From Sphingobium sp. TCM1 (GTDB lineage Bacteria > Pseudomonadota > Alphaproteobacteria > Sphingomonadales > Sphingomonadaceae), in the NCBI RefSeq assembly GCF_001650725.1, contig NZ_LXVX01000016.1, positions 62,001-126,000 of the forward strand: a stretch of 64,000 nt of DNA, in the 5' to 3' direction. Under the pieces are notes generated by a model that worked only from the letters and a program-made list of their open reading frames with translations, did not search any database and was not told the DNA's origin. The position numbers and the translations under genes were made by a program. Every line of letters starts with the position of its first letter. Position 1 is the stretch's first letter. Positions 19,970 through 29,034 of the stretch are shown in pieces.

Positions 19970-22246
19970 TCAGTTCAGTTCGATGCCCCGTTCGACCGCC
20001 CATCCGGTCAGCCTTTCGCGAATGTCCCGTGCGCCGCTGTCCAGCAGCTCGCGCATCAGCGCCTGCACCTCGCTGGCGTCGACCGCGCGGATCATCGCCT
20101 TGACCGGCCCGACCGACGCGGGGGTGATCGACAGGCGGCGGATGCCGAGACCGACGAGCGCCATGGCTTCGAGCGTCCGCCCGCCCATCTCGCCGCACAC
20201 GCCCACCGGCACCTTATATTCCACACAGGTCCGCACGACCCGATCGAGGAAGCGCAATATGGCGATGCTCAGCCAGTCGTAGCGCTCCGCCAGCTTGGGA
20301 TGGGCGCGGTCGGCGGCGAACAGGAACTGTGTCAGGTCGTTGGTGCCGATCGAAAGGAAATCGACGCGCGGCAGCAATATGTCCAGCACCTCGGCCAGCG
20401 CCGGCACTTCCAGCATCGCGCCATAGCGGACCGCGATCGGCAGCTTCTTCTTCTGCGCGTGCAGCCATTCGCGCTGATGCTCGACCAGCGCGCGCGCCTC
20501 CTCATATTCCCATGGCTCCGACACCATCGGGAACATGACGTTCAACACCTTGCCCGCGCTCGCCTCCAGCAACGCGCGGGCCTGGGCCTTCATCAGCCCG
20601 TCCCGGTCGAGCGCCAGCCGCAGCGCGCGCCAGCCCATCGCCGGGTTGTCCTCCAGTTCCTCGTCGCCGTCGCGCGTCATGTAGGGCAGCGCCTTGTCGC
20701 CGCCGATGTCGACGGTACGGAAGATGACCGGGCGGTCGCCCGCCGCATCCAGCACATCCTTGTAGAGCCGCTGCTGCTTTTCCCGCTGCGGCAGGGTAGC
20801 CGACACCAGGAACTGGAATTCGGTGCGGAACAGGCCGATGCCGTCCGCCCCGACCAGGTCCAGCGCCTGCGCATCTTCGCGCAGCCCGGCATTGACCATG
20901 AGTTCCACCCGCTGCCCATCGGTCGTGACAGAGGGCAGGTCGCGCATCGCGGCAAATTCGGCACGGCGCTTCTGCGTCACGTGCAGCTTGTTCTCGAACG
21001 CCTCGTCCATGTCGGCGCTGGGCCGGATCAGCAGCGTATTTTCCGCCACGTCCATCAGGATGAGGTCGCCCTCGTTCAACTGGTGGCGCACGTCGCGCAC
21101 CCGCCCCAGAACCGGCACGCCCATGGCGCGCGCGACGATGGTGACATGCGCCGTCAACGATCCTTCCTCCAGGATTACGCCCTTCAGCCGCCGCCGGTCA
21201 TATTCCAGCAGCTCCGCCGGCCCCAGGTTACGCGCGATGAGAATGGCGTCCTGCCGCAGGCCCATCTGCGCCGCCGTGCCCAGCTGGCCCGACACGATCC
21301 GCAGCAGGCGGTTCGCCATGTCCTCCAGATCGTGCATCCGGTCGCTCAGCAGGGGATCGTCGATCTGGCGCATCCGCATCCGCGTGCGCTGCTGCACGCG
21401 TTCGATCGCCGCCTCGGCGGTCAGACCGCTGTCGATCGCCTCGTTGATCCGCCGGATCCACCCCTCGTCATAGGCGAACATCTTGTAGGTTTCGAGCACC
21501 TCCTGATGCTCGCCCTCAGTGCCGAACTCGGCCGCGCCGGTCATGCGGTCGATCTGCTCGCGCATCTTGGTGAAGGCGGAAATGACCCGCGCCCGCTCCG
21601 CCTCCGTATCCTCCGCCACGGTATGTTCGATATGGACGCGCGGCTGGTGGAACACCGCATGGCCGCGCGCCATGCCCATCACCAGTTGCAACCCGTGCAG
21701 CATGGTGGTTCCCGTTTCCGCCACGCGAGAATCGGCTGGGCCGTCATCGGCCAGTTCGGCATTGGCGATCAGTTCCGACAGCACCATGGCGACCGTCTGC
21801 AACGCCTCGATCTCGACCTCTTCATAACGACGCGGCTCGACATGCTGCACGCACAGGACGCCGATGGCGCGCTCGCGGCGAACGATCGGTACGCCCGCGA
21901 AGCTGTGGAACAGCTCCTCGCCCGTTTCGGGGCGATAGCTATAGTCGGGGTGCGACGCCGCCTCGTCCAGGTTCAGCGTCTCGACATTGGTGGCGATCAG
22001 ACCGACCAGACCCTCGCCCATCGCCATGCGGGTGACATGGACCGCCTCCTGCTTGAGGCCGCGCGTCGCGAACAGCTCCAGTACGCCCTCGCGCACAAGA
22101 TAGATGGAGCAGACCTCGCTCGACAGCGACTGGCCGATGATCTCCACCACCTTGTTCAGCTTCGCCTGCGCGCTGGTGCGCGACGCCATCACTTCCTGCA
22201 GGCGGATGAGGATCTGGCGGGCGGCGGCGGCGGGGGTGCTGGGCAT
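19970..22246 (-). CDS. ptsP: PtsP, enzyme I-Ntr (GAF plus PEP phosphotransferase)
   Basis: First enzyme of the nitrogen-related phosphotransferase system. It takes phosphate from PEP and passes it to NPr and then EIIA-Ntr. The 758-residue protein has an N-terminal GAF domain (~15-160), then the enzyme I domain. The phosphorylated His is expected at H367 in SLTAHVTIVARAMG. The PEP-binding TIM barrel includes GIGLFRTEFQFL and the active-site Cys in VGVCGEMGG. It is often next to lysC in alphaproteobacteria; here ~12 kb separates them. Confidence 0.95.
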   Translation of the reverse strand: MPSTPAAAARQILIRLQEVMASRTSAQAKLNKVVEIIGQSLSSEVCSIYLVREGVLELFATRGLKQEAVHVTRMAMGEGLVGLIATNVETLNLDEAASHPDYSYRPETGEELFHSFAGVPIVRRERAIGVLCVQHVEPRRYEEVEIEALQTVAMVLSELIANAELADDGPADSRVAETGTTMLHGLQLVMGMARGHAVFHQPRVHIEHTVAEDTEAERARVISAFTKMREQIDRMTGAAEFGTEGEHQEVLETYKMFAYDEGWIRRINEAIDSGLTAEAAIERVQQRTRMRMRQIDDPLLSDRMHDLEDMANRLLRIVSGQLGTAAQMGLRQDAILIARNLGPAELLEYDRRRLKGVILEEGSLTAHVTIVARAMGVPVLGRVRDVRHQLNEGDLILMDVAENTLLIRPSADMDEAFENKLHVTQKRRAEFAAMRDLPSVTTDGQRVELMVNAGLREDAQALDLVGADGIGLFRTEFQFLVSATLPQREKQQRLYKDVLDAAGDRPVIFRTVDIGGDKALPYMTRDGDEELEDNPAMGWRALRLALDRDGLMKAQARALLEASAGKVLNVMFPMVSEPWEYEEARALVEHQREWLHAQKKKLPIAVRYGAMLEVPALAEVLDILLPRVDFLSIGTNDLTQFLFAADRAHPKLAERYDWLSIAILRFLDRVVRTCVEYKVPVGVCGEMGGRTLEAMALVGLGIRRLSITPASVGPVKAMIRAVDASEVQALMRELLDSGARDIRERLTGWAVERGIELN

Positions 22247-22417
22247 ATCGCTGCGCTATCAGATACAAGGGTCGCTTTCCAAGGTCGGGGCGCAAAAAAG
22301 TTGCGCGGAATTGCCGCCATTTGGCCTTTGCCGGGCATTTCCATGGCGGAAACATTCTGTACATTCGTCCAGCAGCGTGAAGAGTCTTTTGCAGAGGCTC
22401 GCAGGGAGACAGGGACC

Positions 22418-23575
22418 ATGGCGACGCAACCCGATACCGCATTTGAACAGGATCTTCTCGACCGCGGCTATTCGCGCCGCCAGCTGGCGAAGGCAGCCGC
22501 GCTGATCGGCGCAGCCACCGCCACCATCCGGGTCGGCGGCGCCGCCGCCCAGCAGGCGGCCAAGCCCGTCGCCGGCGCCGTCCGCATCGGTGCCAACGAA
22601 TGCTGGACCGGCCCCTTCCCCGTGGCCGCCGAAGCCGCGTTCAAGCTGGTGACGGAGGGCAATCGCTACGAACCGGACAATGAGCATCAGAAGCTGTTCG
22701 ACGCCGTTTCGGCGGCCGAGGGCATTCCCGCCGACCGCGTGGTCGCCTGGCCCGGCTCGTCCGATCCGCTCAGCCGCGTCGCCGTCGCCTACGCCTCGCC
22801 CACGCGCGGCATCGTGACTGCCGACCCCACCTACGAAGCCATCTGGCGCACCGGCGCCTGGATCGGCGCCAAGGTGACGAAAGTGCCGCTGACCAGGGAT
22901 TACGCCCATGACGTGAAGGCGATGCTGGCGGCCGACCCCAATGCGGGCGTCTATTATATCTGCTCGCCCAACAACCCGACCGGGACCATCACCCCGCTGG
23001 CGGACATCGAATGGCTGGCCAACAACAAGCCCAAGGATTCGATCCTGGTGGTCGATGAAGCCTATATCCACTGGTATGACGGCCCCAACGCCGCGAAGCT
23101 GGCGGCGACGCGCGATGACGTGATGATCCTGCGCACTTTTTCCAAGCTGTTCGGCATGGCCGGGATGCGCCTTGGCCTCACCTTCGCGTCGCCGACGCTG
23201 ATGGAAAAGATGATGCGCTATGATGGCGGTCAGGTGACGGCAATGCTGCCGATGACCGCCGTCGCCTGCGGCACCGTGTCGGTCGCGCAGGCCGATCTCA
23301 TCAAGGCGCGCCGCGCCGAAATGGTGGCCGCGCGCGACAAGGCCGTCAGCCACCTCAAGGCGAAGGGGATCAAGGTCATCCCCGGCAGCCAGGCCAATAT
23401 GTTCATGGTCGACTGGGGCAAGCCCGCCAAGCCGATGCTGGAAGCCATCCTCGCCGCCAACGTGCAGATCGGCCGCAGCTGGCCGATCTGGCCCAATGTC
23501 TCGCGCGTCTCGGTCGGCTCGATGGAGGAAATGGAGGCCTTCAACGCGGCGGTGGACAAGGTCTGGAAGGCCTGA
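22418..23575 (+). CDS. Tat-exported class I/II aminotransferase (first of tandem pair)
   Basis: A 385-residue fold-type I PLP enzyme related to histidinol-phosphate aminotransferases. The cofactor Lys is K243 in RTFSKLFGMAG; other PLP contacts are N186 (SPNNPTG), D213 and Y216 (VVDEAYIHW). Unusually, the N-terminus has a twin-arginine motif (YSRRQLAKAAAL, R20-R21), a hydrophobic stretch and a GAAAQQ cleavage region, so the enzyme should be exported already folded with its cofactor. GGGAGACAGGG precedes the ATG. The gene is divergent from ptsP and followed by a close paralogue. The substrate is unknown, and a role in histidine synthesis is unlikely for a periplasmic enzyme. Confidence 0.85.
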   Translation: MATQPDTAFEQDLLDRGYSRRQLAKAAALIGAATATIRVGGAAAQQAAKPVAGAVRIGANECWTGPFPVAAEAAFKLVTEGNRYEPDNEHQKLFDAVSAAEGIPADRVVAWPGSSDPLSRVAVAYASPTRGIVTADPTYEAIWRTGAWIGAKVTKVPLTRDYAHDVKAMLAADPNAGVYYICSPNNPTGTITPLADIEWLANNKPKDSILVVDEAYIHWYDGPNAAKLAATRDDVMILRTFSKLFGMAGMRLGLTFASPTLMEKMMRYDGGQVTAMLPMTAVACGTVSVAQADLIKARRAEMVAARDKAVSHLKAKGIKVIPGSQANMFMVDWGKPAKPMLEAILAANVQIGRSWPIWPNVSRVSVGSMEEMEAFNAAVDKVWKA

Positions 23576-23588
23576 TCGCCTTGTTTTG

Positions 23589-23678
23589 AAAATGCGCGGA
23601 AGATCGCATTTTTGACGGCGCGATTTTCCCAAGGAAAATTACCAAAAAGCAGGCGGCGCATTGCGGAAATGTGCCGCC
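23589..23678 (+). terminator. Two hairpins between the aminotransferase genes
   Basis: AAAATGCG (23589-23596) pairs with CGCATTTT (23605-23612) and is followed by T, giving a terminator-like hairpin 14 bases after the first stop. A second stem, GGCGGCGCATT (23652-23662) with AATGTGCCGCC (23668-23678), has one G-T mismatch and ends about 50 bases before the next start. They probably separate or modulate expression of the two paralogues. Confidence 0.6.
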
Positions 23679-23729
23679 GCTTCGTTTCTCCCAATGACTG
23701 ACGCCATCGCAGGACAGGGGACGGACGAC

Positions 23730-24896
23730 ATGACCATGATGCTGAACAAGGATGCCAGGGACGACCTGATCGAACGCGGCTATTCCCGCCGCCAGCTTGC
23801 GGAAATCACCGCGCTGGTGGGCGCGGGCGTCGCCGCCAGCACGCTGCTCCCCGCCGCCGCGCTGGCACAGCAGCAGGCCGGGCGCGGAATCAAGGGCGCG
23901 GTACGCATCGGCGCCAACGAATGCTGGACCGGTCCCTTCCCCTCGGGCGTGCAGGCCGCCGCCGAAGCGGCCTCTTTCGGCAACTGGTATGATCCCGACA
24001 ATTATCGGGGCGACCTCATCAAGACCGTCGCCGCGGTCGAGGGCATTCCCGAGGCGCAGGTCATGCCCTGGCCCGGCTCGGGCGGTCCGCTGGTCAGCAT
24101 CGTCGCAGCCTATTGCTCGCCGACCAAGGGGCTGGTGACCGCCGACCCGACCTTCGAGTCCGCATGGCGCACCGCCGACTATATGAAGGCGCCCATCGCC
24201 AAGGCACCCCAGGCGATCGGCAAGGGCCATGACGTGAAGGCCATGCTGGCCGCCAATCCGAACGCGGGCCTCTATTATATCTGCACGCCCAACAACCCGA
24301 CCGGCACCATCACCCCGCTGGCGGACATCAAGTGGTTGCTGGACAACAAGCCGGCCGATGCGATGCTGCTGGTCGACGAAGCCTATATCCACTTCTCTGA
24401 AGCGCCCAGCGCCGCCACGCTGATCGGCAACCGCAAGGACATTATCGTCATGCGGACCTTCTCCAAGCTGTTCGGCATGGCGGGCGTGCGCCTCGGCCTC
24501 ACCTTCGCCGATCCCGAAGTGCAGAAGCGCATCATGCTGTTCGGCCCGGCGGCCGGCGGTCTCGCCATCACCGCGATGCATTGCGGCAACGCGGTTTACA
24601 AGGAAGCCGCGCTCATCAAGGCGCGCCGCGAGGAAATGATCGCCAACCGCGACGAAACCATCGCCTATCTCGCCAAGAAGGGCATCGAGGTTCAGCCCGG
24701 CAGCCAGGCCAATATGTTCATGGTCGACTGGAAGAAGCCCGCAAAGGACATGCAGGCCGCCCTGCTCGCTGCACCGGAAAAGGTGCAGATCGGCCGCAGT
24801 TGGGCCATCTGGCCCACCGTGTCACGCGTGACGGTGGGTTCGGCCGACGACATGGCCAAATTCCGCGCCGCCGTGGACAAGGTCTACAAGGCGTAA
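23730..24896 (+). CDS. Tat-exported aminotransferase (second of tandem pair)
   Basis: A 388-residue paralogue of the preceding gene, alike along its whole length. It keeps the SRRQLAEITAL twin-arginine motif, a longer hydrophobic region and an AAALAQQ cleavage site. The catalytic core also matches: GANECWTGPFP near the mature N-terminus, TPNNPTGTITPL, LLVDEAYIHF, RTFSKLFGMAG with the PLP lysine, and GRSWAIWPTVSRVTVGS at the end. The ATG at 23730 has GGGGACGGACG upstream; further ATGs follow within three codons. The conserved phosphate-cup residues of true HisC are not obvious, so the substrate remains open. Confidence 0.85.
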   Translation: MTMMLNKDARDDLIERGYSRRQLAEITALVGAGVAASTLLPAAALAQQQAGRGIKGAVRIGANECWTGPFPSGVQAAAEAASFGNWYDPDNYRGDLIKTVAAVEGIPEAQVMPWPGSGGPLVSIVAAYCSPTKGLVTADPTFESAWRTADYMKAPIAKAPQAIGKGHDVKAMLAANPNAGLYYICTPNNPTGTITPLADIKWLLDNKPADAMLLVDEAYIHFSEAPSAATLIGNRKDIIVMRTFSKLFGMAGVRLGLTFADPEVQKRIMLFGPAAGGLAITAMHCGNAVYKEAALIKARREEMIANRDETIAYLAKKGIEVQPGSQANMFMVDWKKPAKDMQAALLAAPEKVQIGRSWAIWPTVSRVTVGSADDMAKFRAAVDKVYKA

Positions 24897-24920
24897 ATCC
24901 CGCATCCTCATCCCAGGCAG

Positions 24921-24950
24921 AAGGGGCGTCCGGGCAACCGGGCGCCCCTT
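24921..24950 (+). terminator. Terminator after aminotransferase pair
   Basis: AAGGGGCGTCCGG (24921-24933) pairs with CCGGGCGCCCCTT (24938-24950) across a GCAA tetraloop, with one G-T pair. It is 24 bases past the stop and has only a short T-tract, but the stable tetraloop stem makes it a likely terminator. It may also serve the convergent TonB-domain gene. Confidence 0.7.
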
Positions 24951-24975
24951 CCATGTCCAGGGGAATGCACCATCG

Positions 24976-25497
24976 TCAATTCAGGGCTTCCTCCTCGGTA
25001 AGCAGCCCGATCCCGAGGGCCAGCGTCTGGTTGCGACCGTTGAACAGCCGGTTATTATCCTGCGCCGCCGTCTCCAGCTTGCGGATCTGCCGGAAATAGC
25101 TGCCCTGATCCTTCGCGAAGAGGACGGTTGCGACATATTTCTGGCTCGGGCCCAGGCCGGCCGGCAGGGGATGCAGCGAACTGATCCTGGCGACGCCCTT
25201 CAACGCGGCATTGTCGAGCTGGCGCGACCCGGATGATCGGAGCAGCGTGACGCCCGCCGGCGTCCCCTTGTCGCTGCACACGAATTTCACCGCGACGACC
25301 CCTTCCTGCGGGCCGCTCGCGATATCGGGATAGGTCAGGTTCCGGGACAGCATATGCCCGGTACGCTGCGTCCATTTTTCCAGCGTCTGCTGCTGGGCGG
25401 TGACGTTGATGTCGCTATGTGGTTCGGCTCCTGCCACCCCATGGATCGGCGCCATCGCCAATATGGGTGACATCAGCATAAGCGTTAACGGTTTCAT
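24976..25497 (-). CDS. Exported TonB C-terminal-domain protein
   Basis: A 173-residue periplasmic protein. The signal peptide is ~1-25 (MKPLTLMLMSPILAMAP, ending VAGAEP). A TonB_C-like domain follows: NLTYPDIASGPQEGVVAVKFVCSDKG, VTLLRSSGSRQLDNAALKGV and a SLHPLPAGLGP end. There is no membrane anchor or proline linker, so it is not a full TonB energy transducer. The ATG at 25497 follows AGGAG; the open frame upstream to 25680 runs through AT-rich non-coding DNA. Probably an envelope protein that uses the fold for binding. Confidence 0.75.
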   Translation of the reverse strand: MKPLTLMLMSPILAMAPIHGVAGAEPHSDINVTAQQQTLEKWTQRTGHMLSRNLTYPDIASGPQEGVVAVKFVCSDKGTPAGVTLLRSSGSRQLDNAALKGVARISSLHPLPAGLGPSQKYVATVLFAKDQGSYFRQIRKLETAAQDNNRLFNGRNQTLALGIGLLTEEEALN

Positions 25498-25818
25498 GAT
25501 CGATCTCCTGCCTGAGGATGATCGGCCGGTTGCGTGAGGGCTGGCGCGATGAATGGCGTCTAGTCGGCCCGCTTGCGGTCGATGGCATGGGTGCCACTCC
25601 ATGCGAGGTTGGGCTACCAAAACTGAGCGAATATGACAAAGGTATAATATTTCGCATAATCTTAAATTCTTGAAACGCATAATTTATAAAATATTATTTT
25701 AATGTTTTACAGTTGTAATACACTGTTTCCGTTTCTTCATCGCAATGAATATGCGCCGACTCACCCTCCTCATCGTCCGATCGCGCAACCGGAGCAAAGG
25801 CGGAGAGGCAGCTGGTAA
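25498..25818. promoter_or_regulatory. AT-rich divergent promoter region
   Basis: This 321-base gap separates two divergent genes. Its right part (~25610-25740) is strikingly AT-rich against the GC-rich surroundings. It contains ACAGTTGTAATACACTGT at 25709-25726, with ACAGT/ACTGT arms around a GTAATAC core. I see no further open frame. Promoters for the TonB-domain gene and the lyase-like gene should both lie here. Confidence 0.5.
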
Positions 25819-27156
25819 ATGACATCGACCCCATATATGGAATGGCGATCTACAAAGTGGAAAGGATGGACATTGAGGGGCAAGGGCATCTGGCTGGCGG
25901 CGATCTTCCCGATGCTGGCGGCGGCGCAATCGCCCGATGCTGCGCCGCCGCGCTGGATCGATGCCACAACCGGCCACCGCATCGTCCGGATCGATGACCG
26001 CCCCGGCAATTACGCCCTCTATTTCAACTATAATCCCTTCACCCCCGACGGAAGGCGCATGGTCTATCTGACGCCGGAGGGCATCCGCGTCGCGGACACC
26101 AGCGACTGGACCACCCGACTGCTCCTCCGGGAGAAGGTCGACCGCCTGCTCTTCGTCGGCAACCGCGCGCCGGTCGCCTATTATACCACCAACCCGACCG
26201 GTGGCACCGACAATGAAGGCCCGTCGGTGGTCTGGTCGGTCGATCTCGACACCGGCAAGCGCCGTCGCATCGCCGATCTGCCCGGTGGCCGGATCGAGGC
26301 GATCAATGCGGACGACAACCTGCTCGCCGGCCATTATGAACTGGCACCACCCCCGCCCGCCATCGCCGCGCAGGGCAAGCGCGATCCCAGGACCGGATCG
26401 CCCGGCTATAGCGGCACCGGGACGGACGGCCGCCCCCTCTCCTTCGCTGAAGCCAAGGCGCGATGGATGGACGCCCGCCTCGCAGCGGGCGTGCCGATGG
26501 AAATCTTCACCATCGACATCCGCACCGGCGTGCGGCGCAGCGTCACCCGATCGAAGGACTGGCTCAACCATGTCCAGTTCTCGCCGACCGACCCCTCGCT
26601 GCTCATGTATTGCCATGAAGGACCGTGGCAACAGGTCGACCGCATCTGGACCATCCGCACAGACGGTAGCCAGAAGACCAGGGTCCACCAGCGCAGCTTC
26701 CAGGGCGAGATTGCCGGACACGAATATTGGGCGCCCGACGGCCGCACCATCTGGTACGACCTGATCCAGCCGCAAGGGGTGCGCTGGCTCGCCGGCCATG
26801 ATGTGGTCAGCGGCGCACGCCGCTGGTATGCGCTCCGCCCGGATCAGGGGAGCTATCATTTCAGCTCCGCGCCCGATGGCCGCAGCTTTTCCGGCGACGG
26901 CGGCAATGATGGCAAATATATCAGCCTCTTCCATCCCCGTCCCGATGACAGCCCCCGCGCCCGCACCACGCTCGAGGCGGATCGACTGATCGCAACCGGC
27001 ACTCTGGAAACCGAACGCCTCGCCGACCTGTCGAGGCATGATTACACGCTAGAACCCAACCAGCATTTCACGCCCGACGGCAAATGGCTGGTCTATCGCA
27101 GCAATATCGAGGGCAAACCCGCCATCTACGCGGTGGAGGTGGCGAAGGCGCGGTGA
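25819..27156 (+). CDS. Exported oligogalacturonate-lyase-like beta-propeller protein (PL22 family)
   Basis: A ~445-residue protein resembling oligogalacturonate lyases, seven-bladed beta-propellers that split short pectin oligomers using Mn. Recognisable blocks are WIDATTGHRIVRI, YFNYNPFTPDGRRMVY, HVQFSPTDPSLLMYCHEGPW, GHEYWAPDGRTIWYD and QHFTPDGKWLVYRS; the histidines in the last three correspond to metal ligands of the family. It has a signal peptide, so it acts outside the cytoplasm, unlike the classical Ogl. Start uncertain: the ATG at 25819 is listed, but a TTG at 25873 has AAGGA six bases upstream and gives a cleaner signal peptide (MRGKGIWLAAIFPML). Confidence 0.75.
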   Translation: MTSTPYMEWRSTKWKGWTLRGKGIWLAAIFPMLAAAQSPDAAPPRWIDATTGHRIVRIDDRPGNYALYFNYNPFTPDGRRMVYLTPEGIRVADTSDWTTRLLLREKVDRLLFVGNRAPVAYYTTNPTGGTDNEGPSVVWSVDLDTGKRRRIADLPGGRIEAINADDNLLAGHYELAPPPPAIAAQGKRDPRTGSPGYSGTGTDGRPLSFAEAKARWMDARLAAGVPMEIFTIDIRTGVRRSVTRSKDWLNHVQFSPTDPSLLMYCHEGPWQQVDRIWTIRTDGSQKTRVHQRSFQGEIAGHEYWAPDGRTIWYDLIQPQGVRWLAGHDVVSGARRWYALRPDQGSYHFSSAPDGRSFSGDGGNDGKYISLFHPRPDDSPRARTTLEADRLIATGTLETERLADLSRHDYTLEPNQHFTPDGKWLVYRSNIEGKPAIYAVEVAKAR

Positions 27157-27250
27157 CAGCCGGCTTCCGGCCGCAGCGAGCGCAGTCGAGAAGCGATTAG
27201 GCACGCCGGCCGTTGCTCGACGACGCCCGAAACGAACGGAACTGGTCCAG

Positions 27251-27718
27251 CTAGGCGCTCGCCGCCGACGTCTCGCTGAGCGCCTTGAACTGCGCCATCA
27301 TCTGGTCCCAGCCGGGACGGAATCCCATCTCCTCATGCCGCGCCCTGGCCTCCGCGTCCCAGTGGCGTGCGGTGGCGGTGAAGCGCGTTCCTTCCCCTTC
27401 GTCGGCAAAGCTCCAGATCGCGGTCATGAACGGGGTCTGGGGCACCCAGCCCGCCGCATAGGCGTCCGTCGTGACGACCCTTTCGCCCGGCAAGACCTCC
27501 AGGAAGACGCCCTCCATCGGCCCGGTCTCCTCGCCATCCGGGCCGAACATCTGCACCGCGCTGCGCCCGCCGGGGCGCAGATCCTCCTCGATCACCTCGG
27601 CGCGCCATGGCTTGGGACAGAACCATTCGTCCTTCAGGTCCGTCCACACCTTCCAGCAGATCGCGCGCGGGGCGGCGACATGGCAGGTGACGGATAGTTC
27701 ATGCTCTGTGCTGTTCAT
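27251..27718 (-). CDS. SRPBCC/AHSA1-like domain protein
   Basis: A 155-residue START/SRPBCC-fold protein of the activator-of-Hsp90-homologue-like group, which binds hydrophobic ligands. Typical features are SVTCHVAAPRAICWKVWTDL at the N-terminus and FADEGEGTRFTATARHWDAE with EEMGFRPGWDQMMAQF at the C-terminus. Its ATG overlaps the stop of the upstream gene as ATGA, so it is the last gene of a five-gene operon. Specific ligand unknown. A longer open frame upstream is an artefact of overlap with the VOC gene. Confidence 0.85.
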   Translation of the reverse strand: MNSTEHELSVTCHVAAPRAICWKVWTDLKDEWFCPKPWRAEVIEEDLRPGGRSAVQMFGPDGEETGPMEGVFLEVLPGERVVTTDAYAAGWVPQTPFMTAIWSFADEGEGTRFTATARHWDAEARARHEEMGFRPGWDQMMAQFKALSETSAASA

Positions 27719-28206
27719 GCGGCCCTCCCCTCGAATGCGGCCTGCATCGCGGCGGTGTCCAGCTTCCGCATCGTCATCATCACCTGCATCATCCGCGCGA
27801 TGCCTGCCTTGTCGTCCGTCCGGTAATTGGCCATGATCTGCCGCGTCACCAACTGCCAGCACAGTCCATATTTGTCCGTCACCCAGCCGCACGGGCCGTC
27901 CTTGCCGCCATCGGCGGTCAGGGCATCGAAATAGCGGTCCAGCTCCGCCTGATCCTCGCACGCCACCGACAGCGATATCGCTTCGTCGAAGCTGAATTGA
28001 GGCCCGCCGTTCAGCGCCTGATAGCTTTGCCCCAACAGGGTGAACTCGACCAGCAGCACACTGCCGCCCGGCAACGGCGATGGAGAGGGATTGTGTTCGG
28101 GATAATGGCTGACATGGTCCACCGACCCGCCGAAGACGGACACATAGAAACGCGCCGCCTCCTCGGCCTGGCCGTCGAACCACAGGCAAGGAGAAATCCT
28201 GTCCAT
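27715..28206 (-). CDS. VOC family protein, PhnB-like
   Basis: A 163-residue vicinal-oxygen-chelate fold protein of the PhnB / 3-demethylubiquinone methyltransferase-like group. It shows the pattern ISPCLWFDGQAEEAARFYVSVFGGS at the start and GWVTDKYGLCWQLV near residue 110, followed by a helical tail (MMQVMMTMRKLDTAAMQAAF). Its ATG shares one base with the upstream stop (TGATG), indicating translational coupling. Enzyme or binding role unknown. Confidence 0.85.
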   Translation of the reverse strand: MDRISPCLWFDGQAEEAARFYVSVFGGSVDHVSHYPEHNPSPSPLPGGSVLLVEFTLLGQSYQALNGGPQFSFDEAISLSVACEDQAELDRYFDALTADGGKDGPCGWVTDKYGLCWQLVTRQIMANYRTDDKAGIARMMQVMMTMRKLDTAAMQAAFEGRAA

Positions 28207-29012
28207 CACGCCTCTCCCTGATCCTGACGCATCCCGACCAGCGCGAACATCGCGCCTTGCGGGTCGGTCGCCTGGATGATCCACGCACCGCCGGGCACTT
28301 CCATAGGGCCGTTCAGCACCTGTCCGCCGCCCGCCGTTACCCGCTCGACCGCCGCGTCGATGTCGTTCACGACGAAATAGAAGAGCCAGAGCGGCACGGG
28401 CATCATCGGCGGCACGGGCATGACGCCGCCGGTCATGCTCTGGAAATCGCTGCCGCCGGTCTGGGAAATGAGCTGATAGCTGCCCATTTCGCCCATATCC
28501 ATGGCTTCGCCCTTCGTCCAGCCGAACTGGCCGGTGTAGAAGGTCATGTCCGCATCGAAATCGCCGCTGTAGAGTTCATGCCAGCCGACATGGCCGGACG
28601 CCATCGGCGGCGGCGCATCCATGCCATCCGGGCTGGCGCCCTTGAGCAGCATGAACACCGCTCCGCCGGGATCGCTCATCACCGCGAAGCGCCCGACGCC
28701 CGATATGTCCTCAGGCGGCCTCTTCACGCCGCCCCCCGCCGCGCTCAGCCGCGCGACGTCGCCATCCACGTCGGCAGACCCGACATAGCCACCCCACCAG
28801 GGCGTCATGCCGCAGTCCTTCGCTTCGGCCGGAATCGCCATCACCCCGCCCAGTTGCCCGGCGCTGCCGGAAACGACATGATAGGGTTCGGCCAGATCGC
28901 CGCCGAAGGGCGCGCTGGTCCAGCCCAGCACATCGCCATAAAAGGCCAGCGCGGCCTGCGGGTCGCTGGTCATCAACTCATACCAGAAGAATTTGCCGGA
29001 AAAGTCGGTCAT
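28206..29012 (-). CDS. VOC family protein with two glyoxalase-like domains
   Basis: A 268-residue protein of two tandem VOC domains. The first starts GKFFWYELMTSDPQAALAFY; the second starts GHVGWHELYSGDFDADMTFY. Each ends in a D-P-x-G-A-x-F block (MSDPGGAVFMLL; ATDPQGAMFALV). This is the CFP-30/hydroxylase-like group, some of which sit in antibiotic or electrophile detoxification clusters. AGGAG lies eight bases before the ATG at 29012. Third gene of the operon. Confidence 0.87.
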   Translation of the reverse strand: MTDFSGKFFWYELMTSDPQAALAFYGDVLGWTSAPFGGDLAEPYHVVSGSAGQLGGVMAIPAEAKDCGMTPWWGGYVGSADVDGDVARLSAAGGGVKRPPEDISGVGRFAVMSDPGGAVFMLLKGASPDGMDAPPPMASGHVGWHELYSGDFDADMTFYTGQFGWTKGEAMDMGEMGSYQLISQTGGSDFQSMTGGVMPVPPMMPVPLWLFYFVVNDIDAAVERVTAGGGQVLNGPMEVPGGAWIIQATDPQGAMFALVGMRQDQGEA

Positions 29013-29034
29013 CGTCTTTCTCCTGCAACAGGTG

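Noticed and set aside
22418..24896. Histidinol-phosphate aminotransferase (hisC) for the tandem aminotransferases
   Set aside because: The fold is similar, but both carry export signals and lie away from his genes, so a histidine-pathway name is not justified.
25709..25726. A defined operator in the AT-rich spacer
   Set aside because: The arms are only five bases and the core is off-centre by one base, so the dyad is noted as part of the region but not called as a site for a named regulator.
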